DNA from: Cupriavidus pinatubonensis
GTDB lineage: Bacteria; Pseudomonadota; Gammaproteobacteria; Burkholderiales; Burkholderiaceae
Length of the DNA: 64,000 nt
NCBI RefSeq assembly: GCF_019602855.1
Contig: NZ_CP080769.1
Span: 186,001-250,000 of the forward strand
Reading direction: 5' to 3'
The notes below the pieces were generated by a model. It ran no database searches. It had not been told where the DNA came from and was given only the letters and a program-made list of their open reading frames with translations. The translations under genes and the position numbers were made by a program. Positions 42,984-52,788 of this stretch are shown in pieces (the stretch's first letter is position 1; every line of letters starts with the position of its first letter).

Positions 42984-44804
42984 CTCCGATCTTAGAATGC
43001 TTCATTTGTCTTTGACGTCGCACCCGCATAAGATGTCGGTGTGTGGCTTTTTCCCTGCAAAACGCTCCCCGTTTCGCAGATTATTATGGGCGCGGCGACG
43101 GTCGCGCTTCTTTTTATTATGAGGGCGGTTGGTTGAAAGACCCTATTGGCGAATTTCCGGATGAATCCATTTCGGACAAGTGACGGACTCCCCGAACCCG
43201 TCATGATGATTTTTGGCCGGAAAAGTCATGATGATGCGTGGCGCCCGAGCCGACTGGCCGAACAAGATCGGGCAGATCCACACATCCAGCGGGTTGCGTC
43301 GCTGCGAAGCGCAAGGTCACCCTCGACGGGACGATTGTGTTGGAACGCTGGATCGTTCATGCGAAATTCCCCGGAGGCGGCCAGCAGGATGGCCGATTGT
43401 AGTGTAGCTTCGACGATGGCCGATGCTGAAACGACCGTCATCTGTGGCATCGCCTGCAACACGATATTGCCAAATGTACAGACCTCAGTAGGTGCATTCG
43501 CAATCATGGCATGGATGATTTCCGTCAAGCCCACAACCTGCGAAGGGAAACCCCTTCTCGCATTCATCAAGCTTGATAGCGAATGTCGAAGAAAAATTTC
43601 TGCCGTCAATGCAAATCCGAACATACTGAGCCCGAAGCGAGGATCCAGGCGAGTAGCCTGACCAGTGTCTTACCGAACTGCCCGAGCGGCCTGGGGCGGG
43701 GTGAGCATTCATGCGAAAATGTCTCACCGCTCCGGTGATCGGACTAGCCGTCGCGACCCTGGCATCCGGTCCGTTCGAGATGACACTGGAGGCGGCGCCA
43801 TACATTGACGCCGATGAACGCAGCGTACTCAGGACGAGCATTGTTTCGACCTCGGAGATGTCTTGCTTGATGCCGCTGCCCTTGTAGGTCAGACGCGCAT
43901 AGGCCAGAAAGTCGTCCGGCAAACTCCCGGGCCGGTCAGGGCCTCTGGCTCCAGAGTCCGCCTTCCTCGCTGGGGGCTGCGCCAGCACGGTATGAGGCAC
44001 CGCATGCATTCGCCGCGGACGAACCGCGACGAACGCCGACCGCTGTGGCGGACCGACGCGGCCTCGCACATCGATGCAGCATGCTGCCGCACAGCCGCGA
44101 TCTGCTGCCGATTGCCCGATAACGCCATAAACAGACCACCGGCACACGCACAGATGCCGGCCACCAGCGCGTAGAGTGTGGCGAGTTGGGTTGAAAACAA
44201 CGGTCGGGTCATCAAGGCCGTCCGCGATACCGCACTTGCCGTTCCGGCACATCCCGGCAGGTGCGCGCCTATCTTTACTCTGGCAGCCCCGTCGCACAGG
44301 GTGGAGATGAGATCAGGGGCCTCACATTACGACTTATGTACGCAATGACCGCTGCGTTGCTGATTTGACTGCGCAGCGCGCACGAAGCAATTCATCTCCC
44401 GCGCGTCAGAACGGCGTCCGGAACAAGATCGCCCGGTTCCGGACCGTTCTGACGCATTGGTGATCTTGCGGCCCACTCGGCGGCCGGGATGAGCCCCTGC
44501 CCTGCTGAGTTTGGTCGGAACAACAGGATAACCGTCGGTGACAGAACCCTTGATCGGTTGGAGCTGATGCTGGTTTGCGGAGGAGACGCAGGCCGGCTGA
44601 CTGAATGCTGGCATTTTGCACGTTCAGTCCACTTTGATCGTCGGTCATTGCGTGCAGGAAAGTTGCCACGGCTGCGCAATTTTCAGTGCAGGCTTGATTT
44701 CCTTTGCCAAAGTTCTGAGCAATACTTTCGTGATAACAAGACGACGTACGCCACGCCGCCACTGCTGCTGCGCATACGCCGTGGACTGATACACCGGGGG
44801 TCTT
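42984..44804. other. 1.8 kb decayed accessory region
   Basis: No intact gene is supported. A minus frame starting at 44215 (MMTRPLFSTQLATLYALVAGICACAGGLFMALSGNRQQ) looks like the membrane-spanning N-terminus of a sensor or EAL-type protein but soon changes character. A plus frame at 43711-43887 (MRKCLTAPVIGLAVATLASG) resembles an exported peptide of 58 residues. The minus frame at 43226-43624 is unassigned. These are probably remnants. Confidence 0.4.
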
Positions 44805-46169
44805 ATGGAAAGTTTCCTGACGCAACATGCCACGCGTAAACAGACGGTAACGGCTGGGATCACCGCATTGCTCATCCTGCTCGTCTTTGCCATTGCCGTT
44901 CCCCGCGCGACCATGACGCTACCGGCCGTCGGCCCCTTCATGCCGATGTGCGCGTTGACCGTATTCACCACAGCCGGCATCGCGACTTTCCTGCTCACCG
45001 CCCAGTTCACCGCGACCCGGCAGCCGCTCCTTGGCGCACTTGGTGGCGCTTACGCTTTCACGGCGCTGGCCGTGGCTGTGCAGCTGTTGACCTTTCCAGG
45101 TGTTTTCACGCCGACCGGCCTCTTGGGCGCCGGTCCGCACAGTTCCGCCTGGATGTGGGTATTCTGGCACGGTGGGTTTCCGTTCTTCATTATTCTCGCC
45201 GCATTCACGCGCTATCGATTGGAGCAGGCGCCAATCGGCGCTGCACGTGTCGGCTTTTGGGCGTGGTTGCTGATCGGCGGCCCTACCGTGGTTGGTGCAG
45301 CACTTTGCGTGCTCGCCATTTACGGCAATCTGCCTCCCGCCCTCAAGCCGGCGACCGGAATCAGCCCATTCCCCAACGACACGACGGCCTGGGTCACGTG
45401 GTCGCTCAACATCGCCGCAATCATCATTGTCCTGCTGACAGGCCGTCTGCGATCTGTGCTTGACCAGTGGCTGCTGATCGCCGTGCTGGCCTGTTTCGTC
45501 GATACCACCTTGAATTTTGTGAGTATGGCGCGATTCAGCGTGGGGTGGTATGTCGCCCGGATTTTCAGCATGTTCGCGCCGGGTGTGGTGGTTTGCATGC
45601 TCATCTGGGAAGTCAACCTGCTTTACCGCAGACTCTTCGATGCCCATACGTCGTTGCTACGGATATCCGTCAGTGATGGACTGACGGGGATCTACAACCG
45701 AGCCTATTTCGACGCTCAGTATCACAAGGAGTTTGAACGCGCCAGACGTACGCACGCGCTCCTGTCGCTTATTCTCATCGACATCGATCATTTCAAACAA
45801 TACAACGATGCGTTTGGACATCTCCGGGGTGATGCATGTCTGGTCGCCGTGGCCAGCGCGCTTGCTCGAGTCGTCCGGCGCCCGGCCGATTTCGTCGCCC
45901 GTTATGGTGGTGAGGAATTCGTGATTGTCCTTCCCGACACAGACCTGCGCGGCGCTTCCGAGATCGCGGAACAAGCCCGCGAAGCAGTCATGCAACTGAG
46001 CCTTGAGACGCCTGCTCTCATCGGTTACGTCACGATCAGCGCCGGGTGTGCCGTGATTGGACCGGACAGCCTGCTCGCGCCCGATGATCTCGTTAGAACC
46101 GCTGATGCGGCGTTGTATCGGGCAAAGTCCGAGGGGCGGAATCAGGTTCAGCTCGCAGTGGACCGATAA
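44805..46169 (+). CDS. Membrane diguanylate cyclase, MASE4-GGDEF
   Basis: The 454-residue protein has about eight hydrophobic helices over residues 18-275 in the MASE4 style (FMPMCALTVFTTAGIATFLLTAQF, WMWVFWHGGFPFFIILAAFTRYR, ISPFPNDTTAWVTWSLNIAAIIIVLL). A GGDEF domain follows: DGLTGIYNRAYFD, LILIDIDHFKQYND, and YGGEEF at 368-372. The inhibitory site RPAD lies at 359-362, exactly five residues before GGEEF, so c-di-GMP product inhibition is expected. It makes c-di-GMP in response to an unknown membrane signal. It lies between the two ISL3 copies. Confidence 0.92.
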   Translation: MESFLTQHATRKQTVTAGITALLILLVFAIAVPRATMTLPAVGPFMPMCALTVFTTAGIATFLLTAQFTATRQPLLGALGGAYAFTALAVAVQLLTFPGVFTPTGLLGAGPHSSAWMWVFWHGGFPFFIILAAFTRYRLEQAPIGAARVGFWAWLLIGGPTVVGAALCVLAIYGNLPPALKPATGISPFPNDTTAWVTWSLNIAAIIIVLLTGRLRSVLDQWLLIAVLACFVDTTLNFVSMARFSVGWYVARIFSMFAPGVVVCMLIWEVNLLYRRLFDAHTSLLRISVSDGLTGIYNRAYFDAQYHKEFERARRTHALLSLILIDIDHFKQYNDAFGHLRGDACLVAVASALARVVRRPADFVARYGGEEFVIVLPDTDLRGASEIAEQAREAVMQLSLETPALIGYVTISAGCAVIGPDSLLAPDDLVRTADAALYRAKSEGRNQVQLAVDR

Positions 46170-46226
46170 TCGTATTGAGAGCCGCTAATAAACCGTGTCA
46201 TCGCCACATGACAGTTCCATGTGTCA

Positions 46227-46745
46227 TGGCATGGAAGAAGTGTTCGGCGACATGGGGGTGACCGCATACGAGCGGGCACCGGCCGCGGCTAAGCGACGCT
46301 GCGCCTGCCGCGGCATCCGACGATTAGGCAGACGAGGAGCGGAAGCTGCATTGTCAACCGTTGATTCCGAATCTGGCCGCACGACTGACCCAGTCCGGCG
46401 CGAAATGGGCGCCAGTGAACTGCTGACTCGCGCTGGTGAAAACGAGATCGCAAAACGCATCGAAGGTGGCTTGCAGGACATGATTAAGGCGATCGCGGTG
46501 TGCCCGTCAGTGGTCAAGATGCTTGCAGATGTGGACCGCATCGTTACCGGCGAACTGAGTATCGATGAACCGGTCCCGATGGTATCAGCGACGACGTGAA
46601 CCAAAGCGACATAACTGGAGCGTCGGATGAAGCTCAAGTGGAAGCAGACGCCTCCGACGGCGACCCGGACCGTGATGATGCTGAAATGGACGCTGGGGAT
46701 TCAGAGAATGCGAAGGCAGCTTGCGTCGAACAACGCACAGCATCG
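46227..46745 (+). pseudogene. Partial decayed copy of the RpoD-like sigma gene
   Basis: The bases match about 20612-21140 of the sigma gene, from MGVTVYE-like FGDMGVTAYERAP through AALSTVDSESGRTTDPVR, MGASELLTRAGENEIAKRIEGGLQDMIKAIAVCPSV to the acidic VEADASDGDPDRDDAEMDAGDSE. Several small deletions and substitutions break the frame (for example near 46300 and 46590), and the VRLYMREMG motif has lost three residues. Regions 2-4 are absent. It is a non-functional fragment derived by duplication. Confidence 0.85.
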
Positions 46746-47134
46746 GGGTCGACCCCCGGCCAGAGGACTCACGGGATGGGGAATTTGGCGCATTCAATAG
46801 TGAAAATGCCTTGGCCAATGTTGCCGCAGGAAACCCACCTTCACAAGTCTGGCAACGCATGTCGGCGGGCCATGGCATAACCGGGATGTCGAGCGGGTCG
46901 ACACTTACATCGAAACCGAAGACCGCCGCATTGCCCGGCCTGAAGCTGGACGAAAGCCGACAGCGTCACGGCTTTCGACGACTTCAGCTATGACGAAGCG
47001 AACTGAGGGGAAGCAGCTGCTCAATGGCCGCCTTCAAAGAGAAAGCAAGATCCCACGGGCTTGCGCGATGCCCATACGCAATCAGGCCGGTATGCTCGCG
47101 AAACCCAGGTGCATCCGTCCAGTTCTACCCGGCC

Positions 47135-47425
47135 TCAGTGTTTCTGGGTATGTTTGGTAGTGTTGCGATGCATGCGATTATCTTTGGCCTTTTCGTGATT
47201 TGACCCTTCCGAACTCCTTCGGTCTTCAGCACGCTGTAAGCCTTTGTCGCGGTCGTTGGAAAATGAGCCATTGGAATTTATCGCAGCCTCATTGCTAGCG
47301 TGACCGGACGCCGCTCCGCCGAAATTGCCACCATTGCCACCCCCTCCGCCACCGCCACGCGCAGAGGCACCAAAACTTAGACCAATTAGCAGACTTCCGA
47401 GCGCAACTACCAGTGTCTTCTTCAT
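47135..47425 (-). CDS. Secreted Gly/Asn-rich small protein
   Basis: MKKTLVVALGSLLIGLSFGASA is a signal peptide; the mature protein begins RGGGGGGGNGGNFGG, then becomes polar (SNDRDKGLQRAEDRRSSEGSNHEKAKDNRMHRN) and ends in KHTQKH. AGGGGA is six bases before the ATG. It is a probable periplasmic disordered protein, unrecognised, similar in style to 15499-15942. Confidence 0.62.
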   Translation of the reverse strand: MKKTLVVALGSLLIGLSFGASARGGGGGGGNGGNFGGAASGHASNEAAINSNGSFSNDRDKGLQRAEDRRSSEGSNHEKAKDNRMHRNTTKHTQKH

Positions 47426-47951
47426 GACATCCCCTGGGAGGTATCGAGGCAGATCCTCGTTTCGCCCCTAATATATCCTGTTGCGACGTCGCCCAGCGTA
47501 ACAAACGGTAAGGGTACGTTAGCCAGCTGCAAAAGCACTTCATTGGCTGCAACGTAAGGTCCTGGGCATTGCAACTCTTTCCACGTTTTGCTTATCCCGC
47601 CTCGCGTGGGGTACGATTAATGCTGCTATGCAGCACAATTGCAAACGGCAAATCCCCGTTGCCTTTGATGGGTGTAGGCGCGGCTGTTGCAGCGCCTGCA
47701 CCCTCCTTCTTTGCCGCAAAGATAACCGCGTTGAGCGGCGACTGAAGCGCACCATGAAGCAGTCATCGATCATGCCCCGTGGCTGTGAGCTGACTGCTGG
47801 GCATCGACAATGATGGGATTGCTATTAATTCGTACGCCGGACACCCAAGTAAGCTATGCGTTGTAGCGGAAGACTGATCCGATCTCCTTTCCGTCGATAC
47901 CGCGCTGATCCGCCGTATCCCTCTCCCCTTATCAACACGTTGGAGACCCAG
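47426..47951. other. 526 bp intergenic region
   Basis: Contains the upstream region of the Gly-rich gene (minus) and leader of the gene at 47952. No gene supported. Confidence 0.3.
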
Positions 47952-48269
47952 ATGTCCGCAAGAACCGAGATAGCCAAAGCCCTCAAGCCATGGCTAATTC
48001 ATAGCTCCTGGAGCAGTGAGCACACTCTCGATGCAAGCCGGTTTTACCGCGCAATGGCTCAGGTGATCGCGAATGCAGGTACAGTCTGGACAGAATCTGA
48101 ATTCCAGAACGCAGTCTTTGACGTCATCGGTTGGGAACAGAAGGCAACCTTCGAAGAACTTGTCAACGAGTATACGAGCGTCGCCATGAACATTCGGGAC
48201 TACGAAGCGGTGAGGCCTGAACTGTTGTTTCCTGATGCGCTCTGTGGGTCATACGTGCGACGCCCGTGA
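47952..48269 (+). CDS. Hypothetical protein, 105 residues
   Basis: From the ATG at 47952 (TTGGAGACCCAG upstream) the protein reads MSARTEIAKALKPWLIHSSWSSEHTLDASRFYRAMAQVIANAG. It is helical and soluble with balanced composition. The tail (CGSYVRRP) may be original. No motif is recognised. The second ISL3 copy lies 70 bases downstream. Confidence 0.5.
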   Translation: MSARTEIAKALKPWLIHSSWSSEHTLDASRFYRAMAQVIANAGTVWTESEFQNAVFDVIGWEQKATFEELVNEYTSVAMNIRDYEAVRPELLFPDALCGSYVRRP

Positions 48270-48338
48270 CCGCTGCTAGACAGGTCGGCGACAAATAATC
48301 AGCGGGTGCATGCCATGGAAGCATGGGCCCAAAAAAAA

Positions 48339-49671
48339 GGTTCTTCACCGATTTCCGGGGAAGGCCGCCCGGATCTTCAGGAAGAAGTAATGGTCATCAC
48401 GGAAGCCATAGGCCATCCGTTTGATGACCTTGATCCGGTTATTAATGCCCTCTACCAGATTGGTTCCCAACGGCCAGCGGCTATGAGCCAGGATGCCTGG
48501 CAGGTATGGCTTGAGGCGTTTGGCGAACAGGCACAGAGGTACGATGCCGCTGGCCATTGCGCGCTCGTACCACCCTTGCCAGAAGCGCCGGGCGTAGCCG
48601 GGATGCCGGTATGTCCAAAGCGTCTTGAGATCGTCCTTGAGCACGTAGACGGTCATCAGCGCCTGGTTGGCAGCCAGTATTTCATCAAGCCGGATCTGAT
48701 CGGCCTCACGGGTGACGTTCTCCCGATTGCGCAGCAGTAACCAGCGAGAAGACTTCACCACCTTACGGGCGGCCTTGTCGCCGCGCAGCCGATTAGCCTC
48801 GTCCACCCTAACCCGGTCGATGACTTCACGGCCGTACTTGGCCACCACATGGAAGAGGTCATAGACGACCTGTGCTTGTGGGCAATGCATCTGCACTTCA
48901 AGGTCGTAAGCGGTATTCATGTCCATCACCGCGGCGCGAAGCTGGGCGCAGCCTTCGGGACCAAGCAGCTTGAAGAAGGGTCGGATTTCCTCTCGCGAAC
49001 GTCCGCGCCCAACCCAGAGTACCCGCTTGCTCGACGGCTCGACGATGACCGTGGCATAGCGATGGCCCTTCTGGATAGCAAACTCGTCCATCGCGATCAC
49101 GGTGACGCCTTTCAGGTCGACCGGCCCCAGTTCCCGCTCCAGATAGCGCAGGTCGATGCGCTTGACGGTAGTCCAGGCCAATTGGTAGAAGCGCGCGACA
49201 TGGCGCAACGACATGACTTTGCACAGTCGCGCTACGCTGGCGGCTAGCCGCGTTGTCACCCGCGCATAGGGTGCGAGCCAGTCCAGGCGCTCCAGCTTCG
49301 GGCCACATCGCCGGCAAGCCAGACGAAGTCGCGGCACGACCAACTCCACCGGAATCTCGAACATTGGCAGATCCCGCACGCGCCGCTCTACCCGATCGTG
49401 GATGCTGCTAACGCCCCGACCACAGCCATCGCAGCACCGTCTCCGGCGCCCCTTAGGTTCCAGCCGGACGATGCAAATGCGCTGCCCATTACGGGTCTCC
49501 TCCCAACTATCGCGCAGGCGATAGCCTTCCCAGCAGCCGAGCTGGGCCATACAATCGCGCAGGGCCAACCTCCACCTTCCTGATTCTTGTTGTGTCGCAA
49601 CTCCAAGATAACAGTGGTGGGCGTGTTGGCCCTTTTTGTTTCTAAACGGTCACGCAGATCGGCGAAGAACC
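48339..49671 (-). mobile_element. ISL3-family insertion sequence, copy 2 (1,333 bp)
   Basis: Same length, ends and encoded transposase as copy 1, and same orientation. Flanking AAAAAAAA at 48331-48338 and 49672-49679 is its 8-bp target duplication. It sits in the U-tract of a minus-strand terminator. The differing duplications show independent insertions. Confidence 0.93.
48345..49568 (-). CDS. ISL3-family transposase, copy 2
   Basis: The 407-residue sequence is identical to the copy at 41175-42398, with the same zinc finger, helix-turn-helix and DDE residues. Identity over the whole element implies recent transposition. The two direct copies could recombine and delete the 7.2 kb between them, including the MASE4 diguanylate cyclase. 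Confidence 0.95.
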   Translation of the reverse strand: MALRDCMAQLGCWEGYRLRDSWEETRNGQRICIVRLEPKGRRRRCCDGCGRGVSSIHDRVERRVRDLPMFEIPVELVVPRLRLACRRCGPKLERLDWLAPYARVTTRLAASVARLCKVMSLRHVARFYQLAWTTVKRIDLRYLERELGPVDLKGVTVIAMDEFAIQKGHRYATVIVEPSSKRVLWVGRGRSREEIRPFFKLLGPEGCAQLRAAVMDMNTAYDLEVQMHCPQAQVVYDLFHVVAKYGREVIDRVRVDEANRLRGDKAARKVVKSSRWLLLRNRENVTREADQIRLDEILAANQALMTVYVLKDDLKTLWTYRHPGYARRFWQGWYERAMASGIVPLCLFAKRLKPYLPGILAHSRWPLGTNLVEGINNRIKVIKRMAYGFRDDHYFFLKIRAAFPGNR

Positions 49672-49695
49672 AAAAAAAAGCACCGCGAACGGTGC
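49672..49695 (-). terminator. Intrinsic terminator, target of ISL3 copy 2
   Basis: On the minus strand GCACCG-ttcg-CGGTGC is followed by eight T, a stem with a UUCG tetraloop. The A8 on the plus strand is duplicated around the element. The gene it served is not recognisable; an IS630 element lies 100 bp upstream on that strand. Confidence 0.88.
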
Positions 49696-49792
49696 CTCAA
49701 TGGGAAAAGTGAATAAAGAAGAGAAATTATTTTCACCGATATTTTTAATTGGTGACATTGAAAGAATTTAAGATCAGCTTTTTGTGCAACTA

Positions 49793-50947
49793 GTGTTCTG
49801 TCCCAAAAATAACTTTCTCTAAATTCAGATTGCTCTATGATCGAATCTGTTCAGATAGGAGGCGATCATGGGGCGCAAGGGAATCGAGGTCGTGGTGTCG
49901 GAACGGGAGCGTGAACAGCTAGCGTCGATGAGCCGCTCGCGCTCTTTGCCTCATTCCCTGGTGCGCCGGGCAAAGATTGTCCTGATGGCTGCCGATGGAC
50001 ATAGCAACCAGGAAATTGCCCTGCAATGCGAAGTGACGTCACCGGCGATCACACATTGGAAGAAGAGGTTTGTCGCACAAGGGCTTGCAGGTCTGCATGA
50101 CGAAGCTCGCCCGGGCCGGCCCCGCACGCATGACGATGAGACGGTGGCAGAGTTGCTAGCCAAGGTCCTGCATGAGAAGCCGGATGGAGCCACGCACTGG
50201 AGCGTGCGCTCAGTTGCCACGCACACAGGAATTTCCAAGAGTTCGGTGGCCCGGTATCTGTCGCTGTTCGGTGTGCAGCCCCATCGCTCGAAGAGCTTTA
50301 AATTGTCCACCGATCCGTATTTCATCGAGAAGGTGCGCGACATTGTCGGGCTGTACCTGAGCCCGCCCACCAATGCGCTGGTGCTGTGCGTTGACGAGAA
50401 GAGCCAGTGCCAGGCGCTGGAGCGCACGCAGCCTGTATTGCCGATGGGTCTGGGTTATCTCGAAGGTGTGACGCATGATTACATCCGGCATGGCACAACG
50501 ACCCTGTTCGCGGCGCTGGATGCCGCAACGGGTGAAGTCATTGCGCAGTGCAAGCCCCGTCATCGGCATCAGGAGTTTCTGGCTTTCCTCAAGCACATCG
50601 AGCAGGCCGTGCCCGCTGACCTGGATGTGCACCTGATCGTCGACAACTATGCGACGCACAAGCATCCGAAGGTCAAGGCATGGCTCGTTAAACATCCGCG
50701 TTACCACATGCACTTCACGCCGACCTATTCGAGCTGGCTCAATCAGGTCGAGCGATGGTTCGGCCTTATCACTCAACAGACTATCCGACGCGGATCATTC
50801 AGCAGTGTGCGTCAACTCATTGGCAGCATCGAACGCTACGTCGAGCACTACAACGTGCACAAGCGTCCGTTCGTATGGACCGCGACCGCCGATTCCATCA
50901 TCCAGAAAGTAGCCCGGATATGCAAAGTTATTTCCGGGACAGAACAC
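49793..50947 (+). mobile_element. IS630-family insertion sequence (1,155 bp)
   Basis: Inverted ends GTGTTCTGTCCC at 49793 and its complement at 50947, extending with two mismatches over about 25 bp (to ATAACTTT). TA at 49791-49792 and 50948-50949 is the target duplication typical of IS630/Tc1. The 112 bp before it (49680-49790) is AT-rich and holds only the terminator. Confidence 0.92.
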
Positions 50948-50950
50948 TAG
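49868..50950 (+). CDS. IS630-family transposase
   Basis: The 360-residue protein starts MGRKGIEVVVSEREREQLAS after AGGAGGCGATC. It has N-terminal helix-turn-helix domains (GHSNQEIALQCEVTSPAITHWKKRF; HTGISKSSVARYLSLFGV) and the DDE core: VLCVDEKSQCQ, LIVDNYATHKH and SWLNQVERWFGL. It is complete. The stop codon TAG is made of the target-derived TA and the following G, i.e. the frame runs to the very end of the element. Confidence 0.94.
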   Translation: MGRKGIEVVVSEREREQLASMSRSRSLPHSLVRRAKIVLMAADGHSNQEIALQCEVTSPAITHWKKRFVAQGLAGLHDEARPGRPRTHDDETVAELLAKVLHEKPDGATHWSVRSVATHTGISKSSVARYLSLFGVQPHRSKSFKLSTDPYFIEKVRDIVGLYLSPPTNALVLCVDEKSQCQALERTQPVLPMGLGYLEGVTHDYIRHGTTTLFAALDAATGEVIAQCKPRHRHQEFLAFLKHIEQAVPADLDVHLIVDNYATHKHPKVKAWLVKHPRYHMHFTPTYSSWLNQVERWFGLITQQTIRRGSFSSVRQLIGSIERYVEHYNVHKRPFVWTATADSIIQKVARICKVISGTEH

Positions 50951-51080
50951 AATGACGCTTAACAAGCGTCCGCCCGAGTGCTTTCACCTCCGGCGAAACC
51001 GAGTCAAGCACGTTGCTCCGGTATGGGAATCACCCGTGTGGCACACCAGATTTTTCCTACGGATAGACCAAACGTTCTGG

Positions 51081-51890
51081 CTAAGCCGCGGGACCGTTGT
51101 CGACGGCGTTGAGGTCACGGCAGTGTCCGAAATCGCTCGCTGTCAGGCGCTTGCCTAGAAATTTCCCAAACGCATCGAGCTGAACCCGCGAAGTGAGCCC
51201 TGCGCTGCCGCCAATCGTTGGGCAGAAGATCCACGTCGTGTTCTCCTTGGAAAAGATGCGCAAGCGCCTGACTTGGTCGGCTGCCTGGAGCGCGTGCTCT
51301 TCGCTGGCGATCCCGCGTAGCGAAAAGGCTTCGACGTACTCGTCGGTATGGCGATGGCTCAGGCATACGACCACCTTCGGACGCCAGCGGGCGCAGAGGT
51401 GTGCGAGGAACCGGAAGCGTTCGCCATGCCGGCACAGGTCCAGGTAGCGCGACTGAGGGGTAAGCTCTGGTTGACCCCGAAACGCCTTGGACCAAGTCGT
51501 TCGTCCTTTGAATTGGGTCGGCAAGGGAAACAGGCTGAGCCTGAACTCGGCGCCCTCTGGTGCGTAGAGATGTCGCCAGTAGTACTGTTCCCAGTCGTTG
51601 TCCGCGGGCCGGACGCTCAGCGCTTCAGCTCGCGCGGCGGCCATAATGCGGGCAACGTATTGATGGCCGAGCCACTTGCCCATGCTTTCCCGGTGCCGGT
51701 GACGGAACACGGCGTCCCAGGCGGGCGGCGCCACACGCGGCTGCAGCGGTGCAACGAGGGGGTCCAATGTCGGTTGAGGACTTCTATCGCAAATCCAAAC
51801 GGCAGCCCTTGGGTTACCTCCCTCCATCCCCGAGTACGACGCAAAATAGCGATCCAGTTCCTGACGCGCGAATACTCCTGAATACTCCAT
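51081..51890 (-). CDS. Conserved hypothetical protein (family E, copy 1)
   Basis: The 269-residue protein is a paralogue of 56051-56857. Shared blocks: Q-LD-YFASY-GM-GGNP-A-VW-CD-SP, MARAxA-like AARA, HLYAPEGAEF-LSLFPLP, WSKAFRGQPEL-P-xRYLDLCR, W-PKVVVCL--RH-D--V-AF, TTWI-CP--GG-AGLTS. The GGNP-VW-C-SP, LFPLP, PKVVVCLG and late TTWI-CP strands recall a uracil-DNA-glycosylase-like alpha/beta layout, which is only a guess. No known catalytic residues are assigned. It lies just past the IS630 element. Confidence 0.68.
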   Translation of the reverse strand: MEYSGVFARQELDRYFASYSGMEGGNPRAAVWICDRSPQPTLDPLVAPLQPRVAPPAWDAVFRHRHRESMGKWLGHQYVARIMAAARAEALSVRPADNDWEQYYWRHLYAPEGAEFRLSLFPLPTQFKGRTTWSKAFRGQPELTPQSRYLDLCRHGERFRFLAHLCARWRPKVVVCLSHRHTDEYVEAFSLRGIASEEHALQAADQVRRLRIFSKENTTWIFCPTIGGSAGLTSRVQLDAFGKFLGKRLTASDFGHCRDLNAVDNGPAA

Positions 51891-52467
51891 AATTTCTATC
51901 CCTTACTGCCTGGCGGGACCCCAATACAATCCAATGCCGCAGCATACCGACGCCTTTGAGGCGTGCGTGTCACTGCGGTCGTTTAGTATTCTTTTTTATG
52001 CAAACGGGAGGCGAACGGGACCGGTGCGCCGTATCTGTCACTATAGACGATTCTTAGATGGCTTTTATTTCTGACAAGTTTAAATTGTTGTCAGTGATCG
52101 TTTATCGATGTAAGCCGATAAGAAGGGAAAGAATCTGAATTTTTCAGAATGCGTCATCGATGGCGTTCGTTGCCAGCCGCAGCTCGATCCTCACGTCCCG
52201 CTTCAATTCAGCCGCCACTTTAACCAAACCTTCAGGAAATAGGAATTTCAATATTTCGATATCTGAAATAAGTGGATTTGCTGCAGTGCGGCAAACCTGG
52301 AGGTTGGTTGCTGCTTTCAATCCACGGATGGGACTGAAATGTCCGGGGCTGAGCGTGGATCGGCGGGAGATCCCTGACGATCCCCGGAAGAGGGAGGATG
52401 ACTATACCAGGCCCGTCTTTGGACTAGGCATCGGGAGGGGGACCCACAGTCGTTTTCCTTCACCCAA
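51891..52467. other. 577 bp without a supported gene
   Basis: The left part is AT-rich (about 51985-52150) with short imperfect inverted repeats such as TTATCG/CGATAA near 52105. The right part has plus frames (52160-52741) that are not protein-like. It may hold the promoter of the family E gene. Confidence 0.35.
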
Positions 52468-52719
52468 TCACGATTCAATACAAAGGGAAGGCGGATCCCG
52501 CTCTACTTTGGCAGCTGCTTCGGAGACATTCCGACTCTGCAGGCGGCGGTGCATAGCCTCGCATTGTTTCAACATCGTGGCAGTCGGGTCCTCTGCAGGG
52601 CTGGCAATGCCAGCCTCAGTAGTATCACGTAGATGTGCTTGCCGGAAGACTAGTGCCGTGACAACGATGAGGGTACCGATGCCCAGGGCTCGAGCTCCAC
52701 GCTGGATGTATCGCGACAT
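52468..52719 (-). CDS. Small single-pass membrane protein
   Basis: MSRYIQRGARALGIGTLIVVTALVF is a basic N-terminus with one membrane helix, then 55 polar residues with a Cys-E-x-M-H-R-R-L motif. It resembles TrbK-like or other small inner-membrane proteins, without proof. It is the last gene after the outer-membrane protein gene, 69 bases downstream in the same direction. Confidence 0.45.
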   Translation of the reverse strand: MSRYIQRGARALGIGTLIVVTALVFRQAHLRDTTEAGIASPAEDPTATMLKQCEAMHRRLQSRNVSEAAAKVERDPPSLCIES

Positions 52720-52788
52720 GGCAAATTGGGCATGTTGGTAAATGCTCTACGTCCGTGGAATGAGAAGAGCCGTGCCTGTATCTCAAAC

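Noticed and set aside
43226..44297. Minus frames of 132 and 270 codons
   Set aside because: They overlap each other in different frames, and only short parts look protein-like; treated as decayed sequence.
41169..49671. Composite transposon made of the two ISL3 copies
   Set aside because: Each copy has its own distinct 8-bp target duplication (TTTTTTTC and AAAAAAAA), so they inserted separately.
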